This document shows, one piece after another, positions 8,159 through 17,575 of a stretch of DNA of 64,000 nt; position 1 is the first letter of the stretch; each line of letters opens with the position of its first letter. The stretch spans positions 372,001-436,000 of the forward strand of contig OZ244811.1 of NCBI GenBank assembly GCA_965220105.1. The letters are read 5' to 3'. The notes below the pieces were generated by a model that saw nothing but the letters and a program-made list of their open reading frames with translations, was not told the origin of the DNA and did not search any database. The stretch is from Bin87 sp965220105 (GTDB lineage Bacteria > Chloroflexota > Dehalococcoidia > Lucifugimonadales > UBA3495). The translations under genes were made by a program, and so were the position numbers.

Positions 8159-8522
8159 TTGGGAACCTCCTGGCCTTGGGAAACTCAATGCGTCCGGTAG
8201 GGGAACCGTAAGCGGCCAAATCATCAGCAACCACGGTTCACGGTGGACGCCATGTTACCACACGCCAGGTGCGCGACGGTTGCCAATGCGGGTCGTTGCG
8301 CCGCTGTGCGGTTGTCCCGCTGAACCAAGATATGATCAGCGAATTATTGTGCTCCAAATTCGACGGTTCAGCAATCAAATCGCCGCAAAAAGCGTGAACG
8401 AGTGGTCAATTTGGGCGGTTAGCACGCTATACCCGACGTACCTTTGCTGGTGCCCCGGTGCGCCGGAAATTCCGCCGTGCTAAACTGGCCGTCAACATAA
8501 AAATCATGCTCGGAGCCGAAAA
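8159..8522. other. Intergenic, no gene seen
   Basis: 364 bp between the divergent peroxiredoxin and gamma-glutamyltransferase genes. It must hold both promoters, but no convincing -10/-35 pair, repeat or structured RNA was found. Confidence 0.5.
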
Positions 8523-10124
8523 ATGTTCTTCGATTCACGCCGTTCCACCGTCCACGCCACCAATGGGATGGTCGCTACCAGTCAACCCCTGGCGGCCATG
8601 GCCGGCCTCCGAATCCTGATGGCCGGCGGCAATGCGGTGGATGCCGCCGTGGCCGCTGCCGCAACCCTGAATGTGGTCGAACCGATGTCCACCGGGGTCG
8701 GCGGCGACCTGTTCGCACTGGTCTGGAAGGCTAAAGCCAGGGACGTATCGGCGTTGAATGGCAGCGGTCGCGCGCCCAAAGCCGCCAGTATCGAGGACTT
8801 GCGGGCGAAGGGACACAATCGTATGCCGGCCTTCGGGCCGCTATCCGTGTCGGTGCCGGGCACGGTTCACGGATGGGAAACCCTGCTGGCCGAGCAGGGC
8901 ACCATGCGCCTCGCCGACGTTTTGGAACCGGCCATCACCTACGCCGAACAGGGTTTCCCCGTCAGCGACATCATCGGATTCCAGTGGGAGCAGCAGGAAC
9001 GGAAACTGGCGGCGTTGCCGTCCGGTCAGGAGTTGCTCGTCAACGGTCGGGCTCCCCGGGAGGGCGAGCTGATGCGCCTGCCCACCCTGGCCAAAACCCT
9101 GCGCAGCGTTGCCGAAGGCGGTAGCGAAGCCTTCTACCACGGCCCCATCGCCACCGCCATGGCGGACTTCATACAGGAGCAGGGTGGCTGGCTGGCCGAG
9201 GAGGACCTGGCCGCTCATCATTCCGATTGGGACGAACCGATTAGTACGACCTACCACGGGGTGACGTGCTGGGAGTGTCCACCCAACGGCCAGGGCATCA
9301 TCGCCCTGGAGGCCATGAACATCGCCGAGGGCTTCGACATTGCCGGTATGGGCCCGCAGAGCGCCGATCGGTATCACCACCTGGTTGAAGCTACTCGCCT
9401 GGGTTTCGCAGATGCCTTCGAGTATCTTGCCGACCCCCGCTGCGTGGAGGTGCCGATCGCGGCATGGACCTCCAAAGCGTATGCCGCCGCACGCCGCGAA
9501 CTCATCAACCCACAAAAGGCGATGATGACCGCGCCCTACGGCAAGATGGTTCCGGGGAGCGACACGGTCTATATCAGCGTGATAGATGGGGAGGGCAACG
9601 CCTGTTCGTTCATCAACAGCGTGTTCGCCAACTTTGGCTCCGGGTTAGTGGTCCCGGGAACCGGTATCGTCATGCACAATCGGGCCTCCCTGTTCCAGAT
9701 GAACCCCGAGCATCCGAACGCCCTGGCTGGCGGCAAGCGACCCTTCCATACCATCATCCCAGGCATGGCCACCAGGGATGGCGAGTTGTGGCTCAGCTAC
9801 GGCGTCATGGGTGGATTCATGCAACCCCAGGGGCACCTCCAGGTGATCAGCAACATGGTCGATTTCGGCATGGACTCCCAGAGCGCCCTGGATGCGCTGA
9901 GATTCCAGGTGGTGGGTGACGAACTTTGGCTGGAAGGCGACGTGGAGCCTCAGGTGGTCACCGAACTACACCGTCGGGGACACCGGGTGAGCGTGATGCA
10001 CGGGCCCCATCGTGGCGGCGCCGGCGGCATGGGCGGTGGTCAGATAATCAGCCGGGACCCTGACAGCGGCGTGCTCAGCGGCGGCAGCGAACCGCGCAAG
10101 GACGGCGCTGCCGTGGGCTGGTAA
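8523..10124 (+). CDS. ggt: Gamma-glutamyltransferase family protein (Ntn hydrolase)
   Basis: 533 aa. The N-terminal half shows the family motif MAGGNAVDAAVAAA and EPMSTGVGGDLF. The self-cleavage site and catalytic threonine are in PGSDTVYISVIDGEGNACS, followed by INSVFANFGSG. The C-terminal region GGFMQPQGHLQV and the late glycine-rich segment complete the small subunit. No signal peptide is visible, so it appears cytoplasmic, as in many environmental relatives (YwrD-like) acting on gamma-glutamyl or cephalosporin-type amides. It stands as a single gene. Confidence 0.92.
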   Translation: MFFDSRRSTVHATNGMVATSQPLAAMAGLRILMAGGNAVDAAVAAAATLNVVEPMSTGVGGDLFALVWKAKARDVSALNGSGRAPKAASIEDLRAKGHNRMPAFGPLSVSVPGTVHGWETLLAEQGTMRLADVLEPAITYAEQGFPVSDIIGFQWEQQERKLAALPSGQELLVNGRAPREGELMRLPTLAKTLRSVAEGGSEAFYHGPIATAMADFIQEQGGWLAEEDLAAHHSDWDEPISTTYHGVTCWECPPNGQGIIALEAMNIAEGFDIAGMGPQSADRYHHLVEATRLGFADAFEYLADPRCVEVPIAAWTSKAYAAARRELINPQKAMMTAPYGKMVPGSDTVYISVIDGEGNACSFINSVFANFGSGLVVPGTGIVMHNRASLFQMNPEHPNALAGGKRPFHTIIPGMATRDGELWLSYGVMGGFMQPQGHLQVISNMVDFGMDSQSALDALRFQVVGDELWLEGDVEPQVVTELHRRGHRVSVMHGPHRGGAGGMGGGQIISRDPDSGVLSGGSEPRKDGAAVGW

Positions 10125-10190
10125 CCCCGGGTAGGACTGCCCCCGTATCCGCTGGTGTCAGCGCTCTGACGGAGGGGCTGGACGGAGGGG

Positions 10191-10583
10191 CTATTTGGAC
10201 AACCAGCGCCGGAACCGCTGCCACGTTGTCTGGGGTGGCGGTTCCACTGCCCGGCCACGCCAAACCTGGGCGTTCTGGTTAGACGCACGCTGGATGAACA
10301 TCCATGCCACCGCCAACGTGATCACGGCCAAGCCGGCGATCATCATCCAGGCGATGTGCGTCACCAACAATCCTGCCAAGGCCAGCACCAAACCGACGAT
10401 GGAGAGCTTGGTCGGCGAGATCAGCCGTTTTCGCGTCGGAGGCTTGGGCGCAAAGGGGGACGGTTCATCGTCAACCGGCGTGACCGGGTGCTGCGTGGCG
10501 GGCGGTGGAGCACCGTCGGCCGGGGGTTGAGTGTCCAATTCGCGCAGAATTTGCTCTATTTCGTCTTCGTATCGCTCTTTCAT
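10191..10583 (-). CDS. Small two-helix membrane protein
   Basis: About 130 aa from MKERYEDEIEQIL. The N terminus is an acidic helix, followed by a proline-rich linker (residues about 17-45). Two hydrophobic helices in a hairpin follow (LSIVGLVLALAGLLV and WMMIAGLAVITLAVAWMF), then a basic tryptophan-rich tail (QTTWQRFRRWLSK). The start is uncertain: two adjacent ATGs and no clear ribosome site. It has a TATAAT promoter box upstream. Not recognised; likely an inner-membrane accessory protein. Confidence 0.65.
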   Translation of the reverse strand: MKERYEDEIEQILRELDTQPPADGAPPPATQHPVTPVDDEPSPFAPKPPTRKRLISPTKLSIVGLVLALAGLLVTHIAWMMIAGLAVITLAVAWMFIQRASNQNAQVWRGRAVEPPPQTTWQRFRRWLSK

Positions 10584-10931
10584 CATCCACATCCGGGGTG
10601 CAGGGGCGTCTGGACGGTGGGTTATCAATCAGGAAAAGCTTGTGCAGATTATAACGTGGCATTTCGGTGAGCGTAACTACCTGCCGACGATATCCGTGAG
10701 ATCGGACCGTCGATTTCTCTCCGGTCCAATCCGGCCATAACGACACCAGGGGCTTGCGATGCTCCGACCGATTGATCCGCCCGGCAGCCGCCGGCCCAAC
10801 AATCGCGCGTCCGATAAATGTTTCCGCTCGCCATGAGGTGGTCAACGGGTCGCCCGCCGATGCCGGGAGAGGCCGTTAGCCAACGACTCTGTTGTTGGCT
10901 GGGGAGAACGAAAGACCGCCAGGCCGAACCT
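10584..10931. other. Intergenic up to the mobile-element region
   Basis: 348 bp. Contains the promoter of the membrane-protein gene near its left end. The remainder shows no gene, strong hairpin or repeat. Confidence 0.45.
10648..10676 (-). promoter_or_regulatory. Promoter of the two-helix membrane protein
   Basis: On the minus strand, TATAAT (10648-10653) lies 17 bases after a weak -35 TTACGC (10671-10676). The predicted leader is about 58 bases. Confidence 0.45.
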
Positions 10932-11044
10932 CAGGGTCATTCGATTACCGGCAATGTCATTGCGAGCGCAGCGCGGCAATCTCGTTGGCGTCCTTCGACA
11001 GGCTCAGGATGAGCGGGATTGCCACGTCGCTTGGCTCCTCGCAG

Positions 11045-12300
11045 TATATGTGTTGGATGTCAAGGGCGGTTCAGGTTGCGGGTTGGAATTGAGCGGTCCA
11101 GGGGGTGCCGCGGCGGGCTACGGCGTTGAGTTGCAGCAACAACTTCCGCATCACCGCCACCAGGGCCACTTTGCCCGGTTTGCCCCGCTGACGCAGTTGC
11201 CGGTAGAAGTGTCCCAATCCGTCGGCGCGGCGGATGGCGACCATGCTGGCCAGGTACAGCACCCGTCGTACTGGCCGGCGTCCGCCACGGGTGGATCGGT
11301 AGCCGCGCTTTTGACCACTGTCCCGAGACCAGGGAGCCACGCCACACAGGGCGGCCAATGCCTTGCCGTCGCACCGGCCCAACTCGGGCAACCAGGCGAC
11401 CAGCGCGGCGGCGGTCTGCACACCTACCCCCGGCACGCTGCGATACAACTCAGCCTGACCCCTAAACTCCACGTTCTGCCCCACGAGGTCCTGGTCAGGA
11501 GTTCCTGGTACTGCTCATCCAGCATCCCGATCTCCTGGTCCAGCCAGGCGATGTGCCTTCGTATGGAGTCCTGGGCTCCTGGGTTGCGCACCCGGGACAA
11601 CCGGCTCTTCTCCTGGGTCCGTTGTCCCACCAACTGCTCCCGTCGGCGCAGCAGGTCCTGCAACTGGCCGCGGTCGGCCTCCTGGGCCAGGGTCGGTGCC
11701 GGTTGGAAGACCGCCCCATAGCGAGACAGCACCCGGGCGTCCAAACCGTCGGTCTTGGCCTGATAACCACAGGCCCGAGCAAAGGCCCCACCTGGTTGGG
11801 ATGGGCAATATGCACCGGCACTCCACCCTGGCGCAACCCGTCCACCACCAATCCTGCATAGCCCCCGGTGGCTTCACAAACCGCCAGCGCCGCACCCTGG
11901 GACTGCAACCAACCCACCAACTCAGCAACCCCAACCGCCGTGTTGGCAAAGCGTCGCACCTTGCCTTCGTCCACCGACACATCCAGTGCCCTTTTGCTCA
12001 CGTCGATCCCGGCCACGTCGATCCCGGCCACGTCGTTCCCTGCCGTCGATTCACTCATCTGTCGGTTCCGCCTGACCTGGTGTGATCTTGTGTGATAATG
12101 GCGGCGCCGGGACTCTCCACACTGGCCTTGCGGGACTAGCCACCCGGGTATCCGTTCGGAGCAGCCCGGCGCCTTACGGGAGGGGTGTCCTACTGCGAGA
12201 CGGTGCAGCCGAGCTCTCCGCCCGGCCCACCTAATGACAGACGACGCGCCCCTCCCGCCTGCCCCGCAAATTGGCCCATTCGCGGGACATTTGCAACATA
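11045..12300 (-). mobile_element. IS110-family insertion sequence inside a MITE
   Basis: A 1256-bp element bounded by a CAG trinucleotide at 11042-11044 and 12301-12303 (CTG on the element's own strand). It lacks long inverted repeats, as expected for IS110. It carries one degraded transposase (11071-12058) and about 240 bp of non-coding sequence upstream of it. In IS110 relatives that non-coding end encodes the bridge RNA guiding recombination. Confidence 0.78.
11071..12058 (-). pseudogene. IS110-family transposase, frameshifted
   Basis: The N-terminal DEDD domain begins MSESTAGND and shows AGIDVSK, VCEATGGY and, in another frame, KTDGLDARVLSRYG. The C-terminal Transposase_20 domain, with SVPGVGVQTAAALVAWL and ALCGVAPWSRDSG, lies in a third segment. 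Frame changes fall near 11760 and 11490, so no full-length product is made. The catalytic D-E-D residues are otherwise preserved, so decay looks recent. A 15-bp tandem duplication doubles the VAGID motif next to the first catalytic aspartate. Confidence 0.85.
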
Positions 12301-12344
12301 CAGATGACATTAGGGGACAATCGAAAGACACTGCAGAGCAGTAC

Positions 12345-13821
12345 GTAACAGTTCAGAGTTGCGGGGAAATGAGCAGTTGACGGCAGGCGGTGAGCGGATT
12401 TAGACCCTGGGCGCGCCAGGCGCCGAAGATGGATGCCAGCGTCATCTTGCTCTGTGTGCCTTGCTCCGAGCGGGTGCCGCCGCTGATCTTGCGGCTGACC
12501 ACCAAGTGGCGCAGGCTGCGCTCGGCGGCGTTGTTGTCCGCTGGCACGTCCGGTTCGGCCACAAAGACAAAGAGTTCCCTGATGTGGCGTTCAATGCGTC
12601 GGCACAGCTTGGCCTGGGTTGCCGACGGGTCGTGCCGGAAGGGTTGGCCGAGGGCCACAGTTGGCGTTCCAGGGCCAGTTGGGCGGTGCGCCGTCGCTTG
12701 GCCTGGGGAGGGGTGCAGGCTTTGGCTCGGTCGTAAGTCCCGTGGACGGCGTCGGCCCACCTGGCCAGTGGCGCAGCATCAGGGTAGCGGGCGCGCAGGT
12801 CGTAGCGGGCGCGCAGGTCGTGGATGTCCCGCAGCAGGTGGGCCCAGCACCGCTGCTTGGGGCCATCATAATGGTGGTAAGCAGCGTAGCAATCGCTGAC
12901 CAATACTCCGGAAAAAGCATCGCTCAGGGCTTCATCCACCACCGTCTTGCCCCGGCCCCGCCGCAGGAAGTAGCGTTCGGTGGGGGTGCTGAAAGTCCAC
13001 ACGTAGCCGTTGGCCCCGCTCTGACGCCAGCCGGTTTCGTCGGCGTGGACCACCGGGCTGGCCCGGACGCGGTCCAGTATGCCGGCTACCATCGGCTGGG
13101 CCTTTGGCGCCGTCTGACGAATGGCCCCGACGATGGCGCCCTCGCTGACGCGCAGTTGCTGTACGGTATCCAGATACCGCTGGATGGTGCGGAAGGGCAT
13201 TCGCGCTTCTTCCCGTAGCGTGGCGACCAGGCTGAGCAGGTTGACGCCGCGGCCCTGCCGTCCCAAAACCACACCGTCCAGTCCCGCCGGGGGCGTGCAG
13301 CGGCGCCGGCACGCCGGGCAAGTCCGCGCCGGGCAAGTCCGAGCCGGGCAAGTCCGAGCAATGTAGACGTGCTCGGTGACCCGTACCGGAGCCACCGGCA
13401 ACTCGATGACTTCCCGAGTGCGCTGAGTCCAGCCCCCAGTCAGGTGAGTCCCGCAATCGGGACCGTTCTCCATCACGTACTCCACCCGCACGTGCTCCAC
13501 CCGCTGGGTGGACGTCATGCGCCGGCGGGCAAAGCCGTGGCGTCGCTGCTTGCGGGGCTGCTGCTTCACCGGCGGCTGGCGGCCCGATTTCGCCTGGCCT
13601 TCCAGTTCGGCAATCCGCCGCTCCAACCGCTCAATCACCCGCTGCTGTTCCAGAACGGTGGCCTGCAGTTGGGCGATGCTGGCGATGAGGACAGCGCGGT
13701 CGGCGGTGGTGAGGTCAACTTCAGTATCCATGCCCTGTAATATGACATAACCACCGCCACCCGTGCCAGCGTTCGGCAACCCGCCTTCGGCCAATTCAAC
13801 CCACCAACTCTGAACTGTTAC
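12345..13821 (-). mobile_element. IS66-family element, tnpC only
   Basis: A 1477-bp element with perfect 17-bp inverted ends: GTAACAGTTCAGAGTTG at 12345-12361 and its reverse complement at 13805-13821. Ends starting GTAA are typical of IS66. Only the transposase is present; the tnpA and tnpB accessory genes are absent, as in the ISBst12-like subgroup. An ISAs1 element sits against the right end, and no 8-bp target duplication can be recognised. Confidence 0.82.
12353..13731 (-). pseudogene. IS66-family transposase, frameshifted
   Basis: From MDTEVDLTTADRAVL the reading frame shows an N-terminal leucine-zipper-like coiled coil (ATVLEQQRVIERLERRIAEL), a basic linker, a cysteine cluster, and the DDE core with VVHADETGWRQSGANGYVW and VLVSDCYAAYHHY. 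Near 12650 the frame shifts; the C-terminal part VPADNNAAERSLRHLVVSRK and GGTRSEQGTQ is in a different frame and ends inside the terminal repeat. Two in-frame tandem duplications are present: three ARTCP units in the zinc-like cluster (13316-13360) and doubled DLRARY (12784-12819). A full enzyme is not encoded. Confidence 0.85.
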
Positions 13822-13828
13822 ACTGACA

Positions 13829-15180
13829 CAGGGCCTTTTCATTCTCCGGTGGCGCCGGAGGTATAGGGAATTCCCAGCAGGGCGAAGGGTTCGGGGAGAT
13901 GAGCGGTGTGGCGGCGCAGGGCAGCGGCTACGTTGGTATGCCCGGCCCGGCGCACCAGGGCGATGACCAGGTTGCGTAAGCCCGCCATCACCTGGGGTGC
14001 GGCCCCGGTCCTTACTTGAGAGCGGTCTTCGTCAAAGGTGACGTCCCGCACCCAGTGGACCCGGTTTTCCATCCCCCAGTGCCCAAGAGAGACTTTCAAC
14101 AACCGCTCAGCTCCGGCGGCGGTGGCGGGCAGACTGGTGAGCGCATAACTTACCGTCACCTGGCTCCGCCCCTTCACCGTCCGCCGCCGCTCCAGCCGGC
14201 ATACCGGCCGGAGATGCGGCCAAGCCTCCCCCACCGCTCCCGAACTCCCCGCATAGTCATTCAACTCCGGGTCCGACAAGGCCCAGAGTTCCCGCTGCTC
14301 CAGCCGTCCATGACGCTTCTTCCCCGGTCCATCCACCCACACCGTCAGCGTTGCCCCTCTCGCCCGCCACTCCCGCGCCTGCCACTCCCGCGCCTGCCAC
14401 TGGGGAACCCTTGGCCCCTGCTCTCCCTCAGCTGCCAGTGGGGGAAAATGCCTCGGCCAAGTCCCGGTACAACGTGGGCTGGCGCTCCTTCACCGGCAAC
14501 AGGTAATCCCCGCCGCCGTCCACAATCTGCCAGCACACTTCCCGCTGGGTCAGCAGGGCGTCCGCCACCACTACCCGGCCCGCCAACGGCGCCTGGTCCA
14601 ATACTGCTTTGGCCGCCGCCAATTCCTGCCCCTTGCCCGGCGCGGCTACCTGGGTCAGCACCGCCCCGCTGCGGGCGCCATAGGCCGACACCAGCTGCAC
14701 TCCGGGTATCCCTTCCCCGTGAATCCCCCCCGTGAATTCCCCGCAGGGTCTTGCCGTCCAGGGACAGTGTCTCCCCAGGGCCTGACCCGCTGTTGATCAG
14801 CCACTCCCCCAGCACCGCCTCAAAGGCGTCCACGTCCAAGTCTTTGAACACCCGGTGAAAGGTGGCAACACAGGGCGTCTTGCCAGGGCTGAACCCCAGG
14901 AGTTCTCCCCCAGGAGCTCTCCCCCAGGAGCTCTCCCCCAGGGGCTCTCCCCCAGGGGCTCCGTGGGCCCGGCCCCACTGGGCTATGGCGTACAGGCTGC
15001 GGGCGCCGCACAGCATGGCGCAGACGGCCAAGCTCAGAATAGCCCCCAGACTGTGCCGCCTCTCCTGGCTGCTCCGGTGATCCGGCACCAATTCCAACGC
15101 TTCTTTTAACCTCATCTCCCTCACCTCTACACTTTCCTGCCTCAATCCTAAAACTATTTTGAGAAGATGAAAAGGCCTTG
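13829..15180 (-). mobile_element. ISAs1-family element with 10-bp target duplication
   Basis: A 1352-bp element. The left end is CAGGGCCTTTTCAT and the right end ATGAAAAGGCCTTG, inverted with one mismatch. Both sides carry the identical 10-bp repeat TACACTGACA (13819-13828 and 15181-15190). The left repeat includes the last three bases of the IS66 right end, so this element landed on that end later. It encodes a broken ISAs1 transposase. Confidence 0.87.
13839..15115 (-). pseudogene. ISAs1-family transposase, multiply disrupted
   Basis: Three pieces in different frames. The N-terminal piece, from MRLKEALELVPDHRS, includes GKTPCVATFHRVFKDLD and LSLDGKTLRG. The middle piece has MQLVSAYGARSGAVL and VVVADALLTQREVCW. 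The C-terminal piece has LGHWGMENRVHWVRDVTFDED. These are the DDE segments of the ISAs1 (H-repeat) family. Disruptions coincide with short tandem duplications: a 14-bp unit repeated about four times at 14897-14960, an imperfect one near 14716-14743, and a perfect 15-bp pair at 14366-14395. No functional product is expected. Confidence 0.85.
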
Positions 15181-15937
15181 TACACTGACAGAGGAGATTT
15201 CGCTACTCCGATTCTAGGGTAGGTGGAGCGTATATCGATCAACGGACTGACGATTTTCGTAATCCGATTTGCCCTCAAATTCTGCTTTTCCGGGCAGGTC
15301 GGGTCGGTGAAAACTTCCTGTCCGGGTAGTGAGCGACGTTTCCGAGGTTTCGCGATTCACAAGCCTCGCTGGTGCTAACGATCACCGATTCCAGCATCGG
15401 GTGCTGCTACAGCAACGAGCATCGCTCTCGCGGCCTGAGACGGTATTTTGCGGCCCTACGTAGCATCCCGACGAATCCCGGTGGGCCGCTCTCCGGGCGT
15501 CTGGGGACGCCCCGGGCCGTGTTATGCCGCTATGGCAGATTTTTGGTGTGCATCAAGGGCATCCGCTGCACGCCGGCCAATACCCGAGGCTCGCGGCCGG
15601 CGTGGCCTAACCCTCCTCACACACAGTGCGAAGGCCCGGGTCATCGCCCGGGCCTTCGCACTAGGCCACACTAGTAGTCCAACAGCTTTGGAATGATGGC
15701 ATGAAGAGAACGCATCTTGACGGGGAGCAACTTTGCCCAAGTGTTGCCGGGCGATCACGCCAATCTCCGCTACTCCTCATATCAAAGATTTCGTTCTACT
15801 AGTACGGTCCAGCAGGCCTGCCGGACCGCCTCTGGATGGTGTCCTCAGTTGGTGGCGACGGACATGCCGGGTATCGCGTTGCCGAAATATTGTGTCAGCG
15901 CGTCCCTCCTCTAACCGAAAGAGTGTGTCAAGCCGCG
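15181..15937. other. Intergenic region right of the IS cluster
   Basis: About 750 bp with no supported gene. Its one clear structure is the hairpin at 15625-15662. A frame ending ATSIALAA-stop at 15438 recalls an ssrA tag, but no tRNA-like ends accompany it. Confidence 0.4.
15625..15662. terminator. Perfect 16-bp hairpin
   Basis: AGTGCGAAGGCCCGGG pairs perfectly with CCCGGGCCTTCGCACT over the loop TCATCG. No T run follows on either strand and no gene ends nearby. It may terminate an unrecognised transcript or be a remnant of a repeat. Confidence 0.5.
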
Positions 15938-16717
15938 TCAGTTGGGCGCACGGGAGTCATCGGTTCCACTTAGGTCATGCAGGACGACTGACAGCGATAT
16001 GGCGAGGCTGTCCGTGATGTCGGGCCTGGTGGCCTCGGCGGCGCCGCGCTCGGCTGCCTTCTCCAGCGAGGATAGTTTTTCACCGGAGGGTGGAGTTGCC
16101 ATCTGGACGGTCACGACGATTTCAATGGTGTCGCTGTCGTAATAAGTCACGCTGTCCTGTACACCGTCCTCTGCCATCACCGCGAAATGCGCTCCGACTA
16201 CCGCTTCCTCCACCTCCCGCCTGGTGAACCCTGGGCCTTGGCCGGTTTTTACTCTGATTTCAGCGTGAGGGTAATCGGACTTGAAGTTTTCGATGGCATC
16301 GTGGGCGCTGCCGGAGATTGAACCCGAAACCTCGATATAGGCAGTTGACCCACTGGTTATGGCAACATGGACTACGCTGTCGGGTTCGTCGTTCCGAATG
16401 GCCATTACCATCGCCGAGAAGTCATCACGCCAGACATAACGCGCTATGGCTTCATCAAGGGTAATCCCCTTTGTGTCGGCCATGAATTGCACGTCTATCA
16501 GTTCGGCAGGACTTATCGTGGGGGTGGGCTGGTGGCTCACGGTAGCCGTGCTGTAGTAGATTTTCACCGTCTCGCCGTCATCGTGACCAGTTGCCAGTAC
16601 CGCGATCACGACCACAGCCGCGATCACGATCAGAACGCCGCCGCCGTAGGCGAGCCACATGTACCAGCGAGTCCAACCATTTTTTGGTGAGGCACCTCGT
16701 TCATTCTCGGTCATCAT
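15938..16717 (-). CDS. Membrane-anchored extracellular protein of unknown function
   Basis: 259 aa from MMTENERGASPKNG; AGGAGG stands seven bases before the first of two ATGs. Residues about 19-44 (WLAYGGGVLIVIAAVVVIAVLA) form one membrane helix. The rest is predicted outside and contains GITLDEAIARYVWRDDFSAMV and later VRDSVTYYD-like strands, reminiscent of the prodomain-like region of some actinobacterial S1 proteases, but no protease domain is attached. The resemblance is from memory and weak. Single gene between mobile-element remnants. Confidence 0.7.
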   Translation of the reverse strand: MMTENERGASPKNGWTRWYMWLAYGGGVLIVIAAVVVIAVLATGHDDGETVKIYYSTATVSHQPTPTISPAELIDVQFMADTKGITLDEAIARYVWRDDFSAMVMAIRNDEPDSVVHVAITSGSTAYIEVSGSISGSAHDAIENFKSDYPHAEIRVKTGQGPGFTRREVEEAVVGAHFAVMAEDGVQDSVTYYDSDTIEIVVTVQMATPPSGEKLSSLEKAAERGAAEATRPDITDSLAISLSVVLHDLSGTDDSRAPN

Positions 16718-17214
16718 CGGGAAACCTCCTAAGGAGCGGCGCACCATACGGAAAGACGCCGCAGGTCCGAGCAGATTGGTCATGCCGCCGTTCCATCAAC
16801 GCGAAGGGTGCCAGCTGGCACCAGACTATCCACCGTCACTAACCGCGTCGACTACCCAGCACGCACAATGGATGCAATCTACACCCTGCGGTATCGACAG
16901 CCAATCATGTCTCACCAGATAAGCCGCGACGTGAGCGCTGGCTCGTAACGAGGAACACACAGAAGGATTCTCCCTGCGCTGATGTCAGCCTCCGCCAAAG
17001 TAACGCGCCTTAGCGTCCTCGCGCAGATGTCACAACTGTTGGTAGTTCCCAATAAAAACGCGGCCGTGTGATAGAGATCCGCATGCGCAACTCCTTGTGC
17101 CACTCACCGGGCAACCATTGCCCGGTGCGACGAGTGGCGTAGTATCGATTGTTTGCCAGGCATCCTCCTTTTCGCAGGACAACATCGTCCCGCCCCAGTT
17201 GGGTTTCAGCCAGC

Positions 17215-17242
17215 AAAAAGCCCCGCCGCAATCGACGGGGCT
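17215..17242 (-). terminator. Rho-independent terminator
   Basis: On the minus strand AGCCCCG pairs with CGGGGCT and is followed directly by TTTTT. No protein gene ends upstream of it, which is why a small RNA is proposed. Confidence 0.65.
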
Positions 17243-17345
17243 GGACACGCCAGAGACACAGGGCTACCATTAAGCCCGATGGCGGAGCACATTTCCCCAT
17301 CGCCGCGGCCTCGGTGTTCGCAGCACCGGGGCCATTTTGTTGGCT
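17215..17345 (-). ncRNA. Candidate structured small RNA
   Basis: On the minus strand a promoter-like TTGACA (17374-17379) and TAGGCT (17351-17356), 17 bases apart, precede four successive hairpins: GGCC-CGGTG with CACCG-GGCC (17307-17333), CGATGG with CCATCG (17277-17302), GGGCT with AGCCC (17261-17277), and a T-tailed terminator. The order promoter, structured body, terminator over about 130 bases fits a small RNA. It matches no family I recognise (not SRP RNA, 6S or tmRNA). The -10 box is poor. Inference only. Confidence 0.35.
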
Positions 17346-17575
17346 CGCGGAGCCTATCGACAGGTCTGCACGCTGTCAACCAATCGGGTGTCGCCGCTTT
17401 ATGTCCGACTCTTGTCCAAACACGTAAAACGCGCTGGAAGCCCATAGAGTTATCCGACCAGCGCAGGAACGCCAAGGCGGGAATCAGACGCCAATGCAAG
17501 AGTTCGAGAACTTAGCCTGAATTCCAGTTCCCGTAAACCAAGCCTACTTGAACAGCGCCACTAACCGGCTGTGCA

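Larger units (their letters stand above)
10932..12333. mobile_element. MITE, type B, split by an IS110 insertion
   Basis: The left half (10932-11044) begins CAGGGTCATTCGATTA and includes GTCATTGCGAG and the TCCTTCGACAGGCTCAGGAT repeat, ending CTCCTCGCAG. The right half (12301-12333) resumes CAGATGACATTAGG and ends GAAAGACACTG, the reverse complement of a CAGTGTCTTTC end. Joined, they rebuild one element of about 145 bp. Matching flanks are no longer visible, so its own target duplication is lost. Confidence 0.72.
16718..17575. other. Intergenic region with several strong hairpins
   Basis: About 860 bp without a supported protein gene. It holds a perfect 10-bp hairpin at 17105-17127 (CACCGGGCAA, loop of three) and a candidate minus-strand RNA at 17215-17345. 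The remaining sequence shows nothing recognisable. Confidence 0.45.

Noticed and set aside
11071..12058. Programmed frameshifting in the IS110 transposase
   Set aside because: IS110 enzymes are normally single-frame, no slippery heptamer was seen, and two separate shifts are needed; decay is simpler.
13316..13360. CRISPR-like direct repeats
   Set aside because: Units of 15 bp without spacers, in frame in a transposase: simple tandem duplication.
15404..15438. Possible tmRNA tag (frame ending ATSIALAA-stop)
   Set aside because: The ALAA-stop ending is tempting and smpB is in the window, but no TTCGA-type T-arm, acceptor stem or CCA end was found on either side within tmRNA distance.
17010..17300. 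96-codon frame on the minus strand
   Set aside because: No ribosome site or family motif; it crosses a terminator and hairpins better explained as RNA structure.
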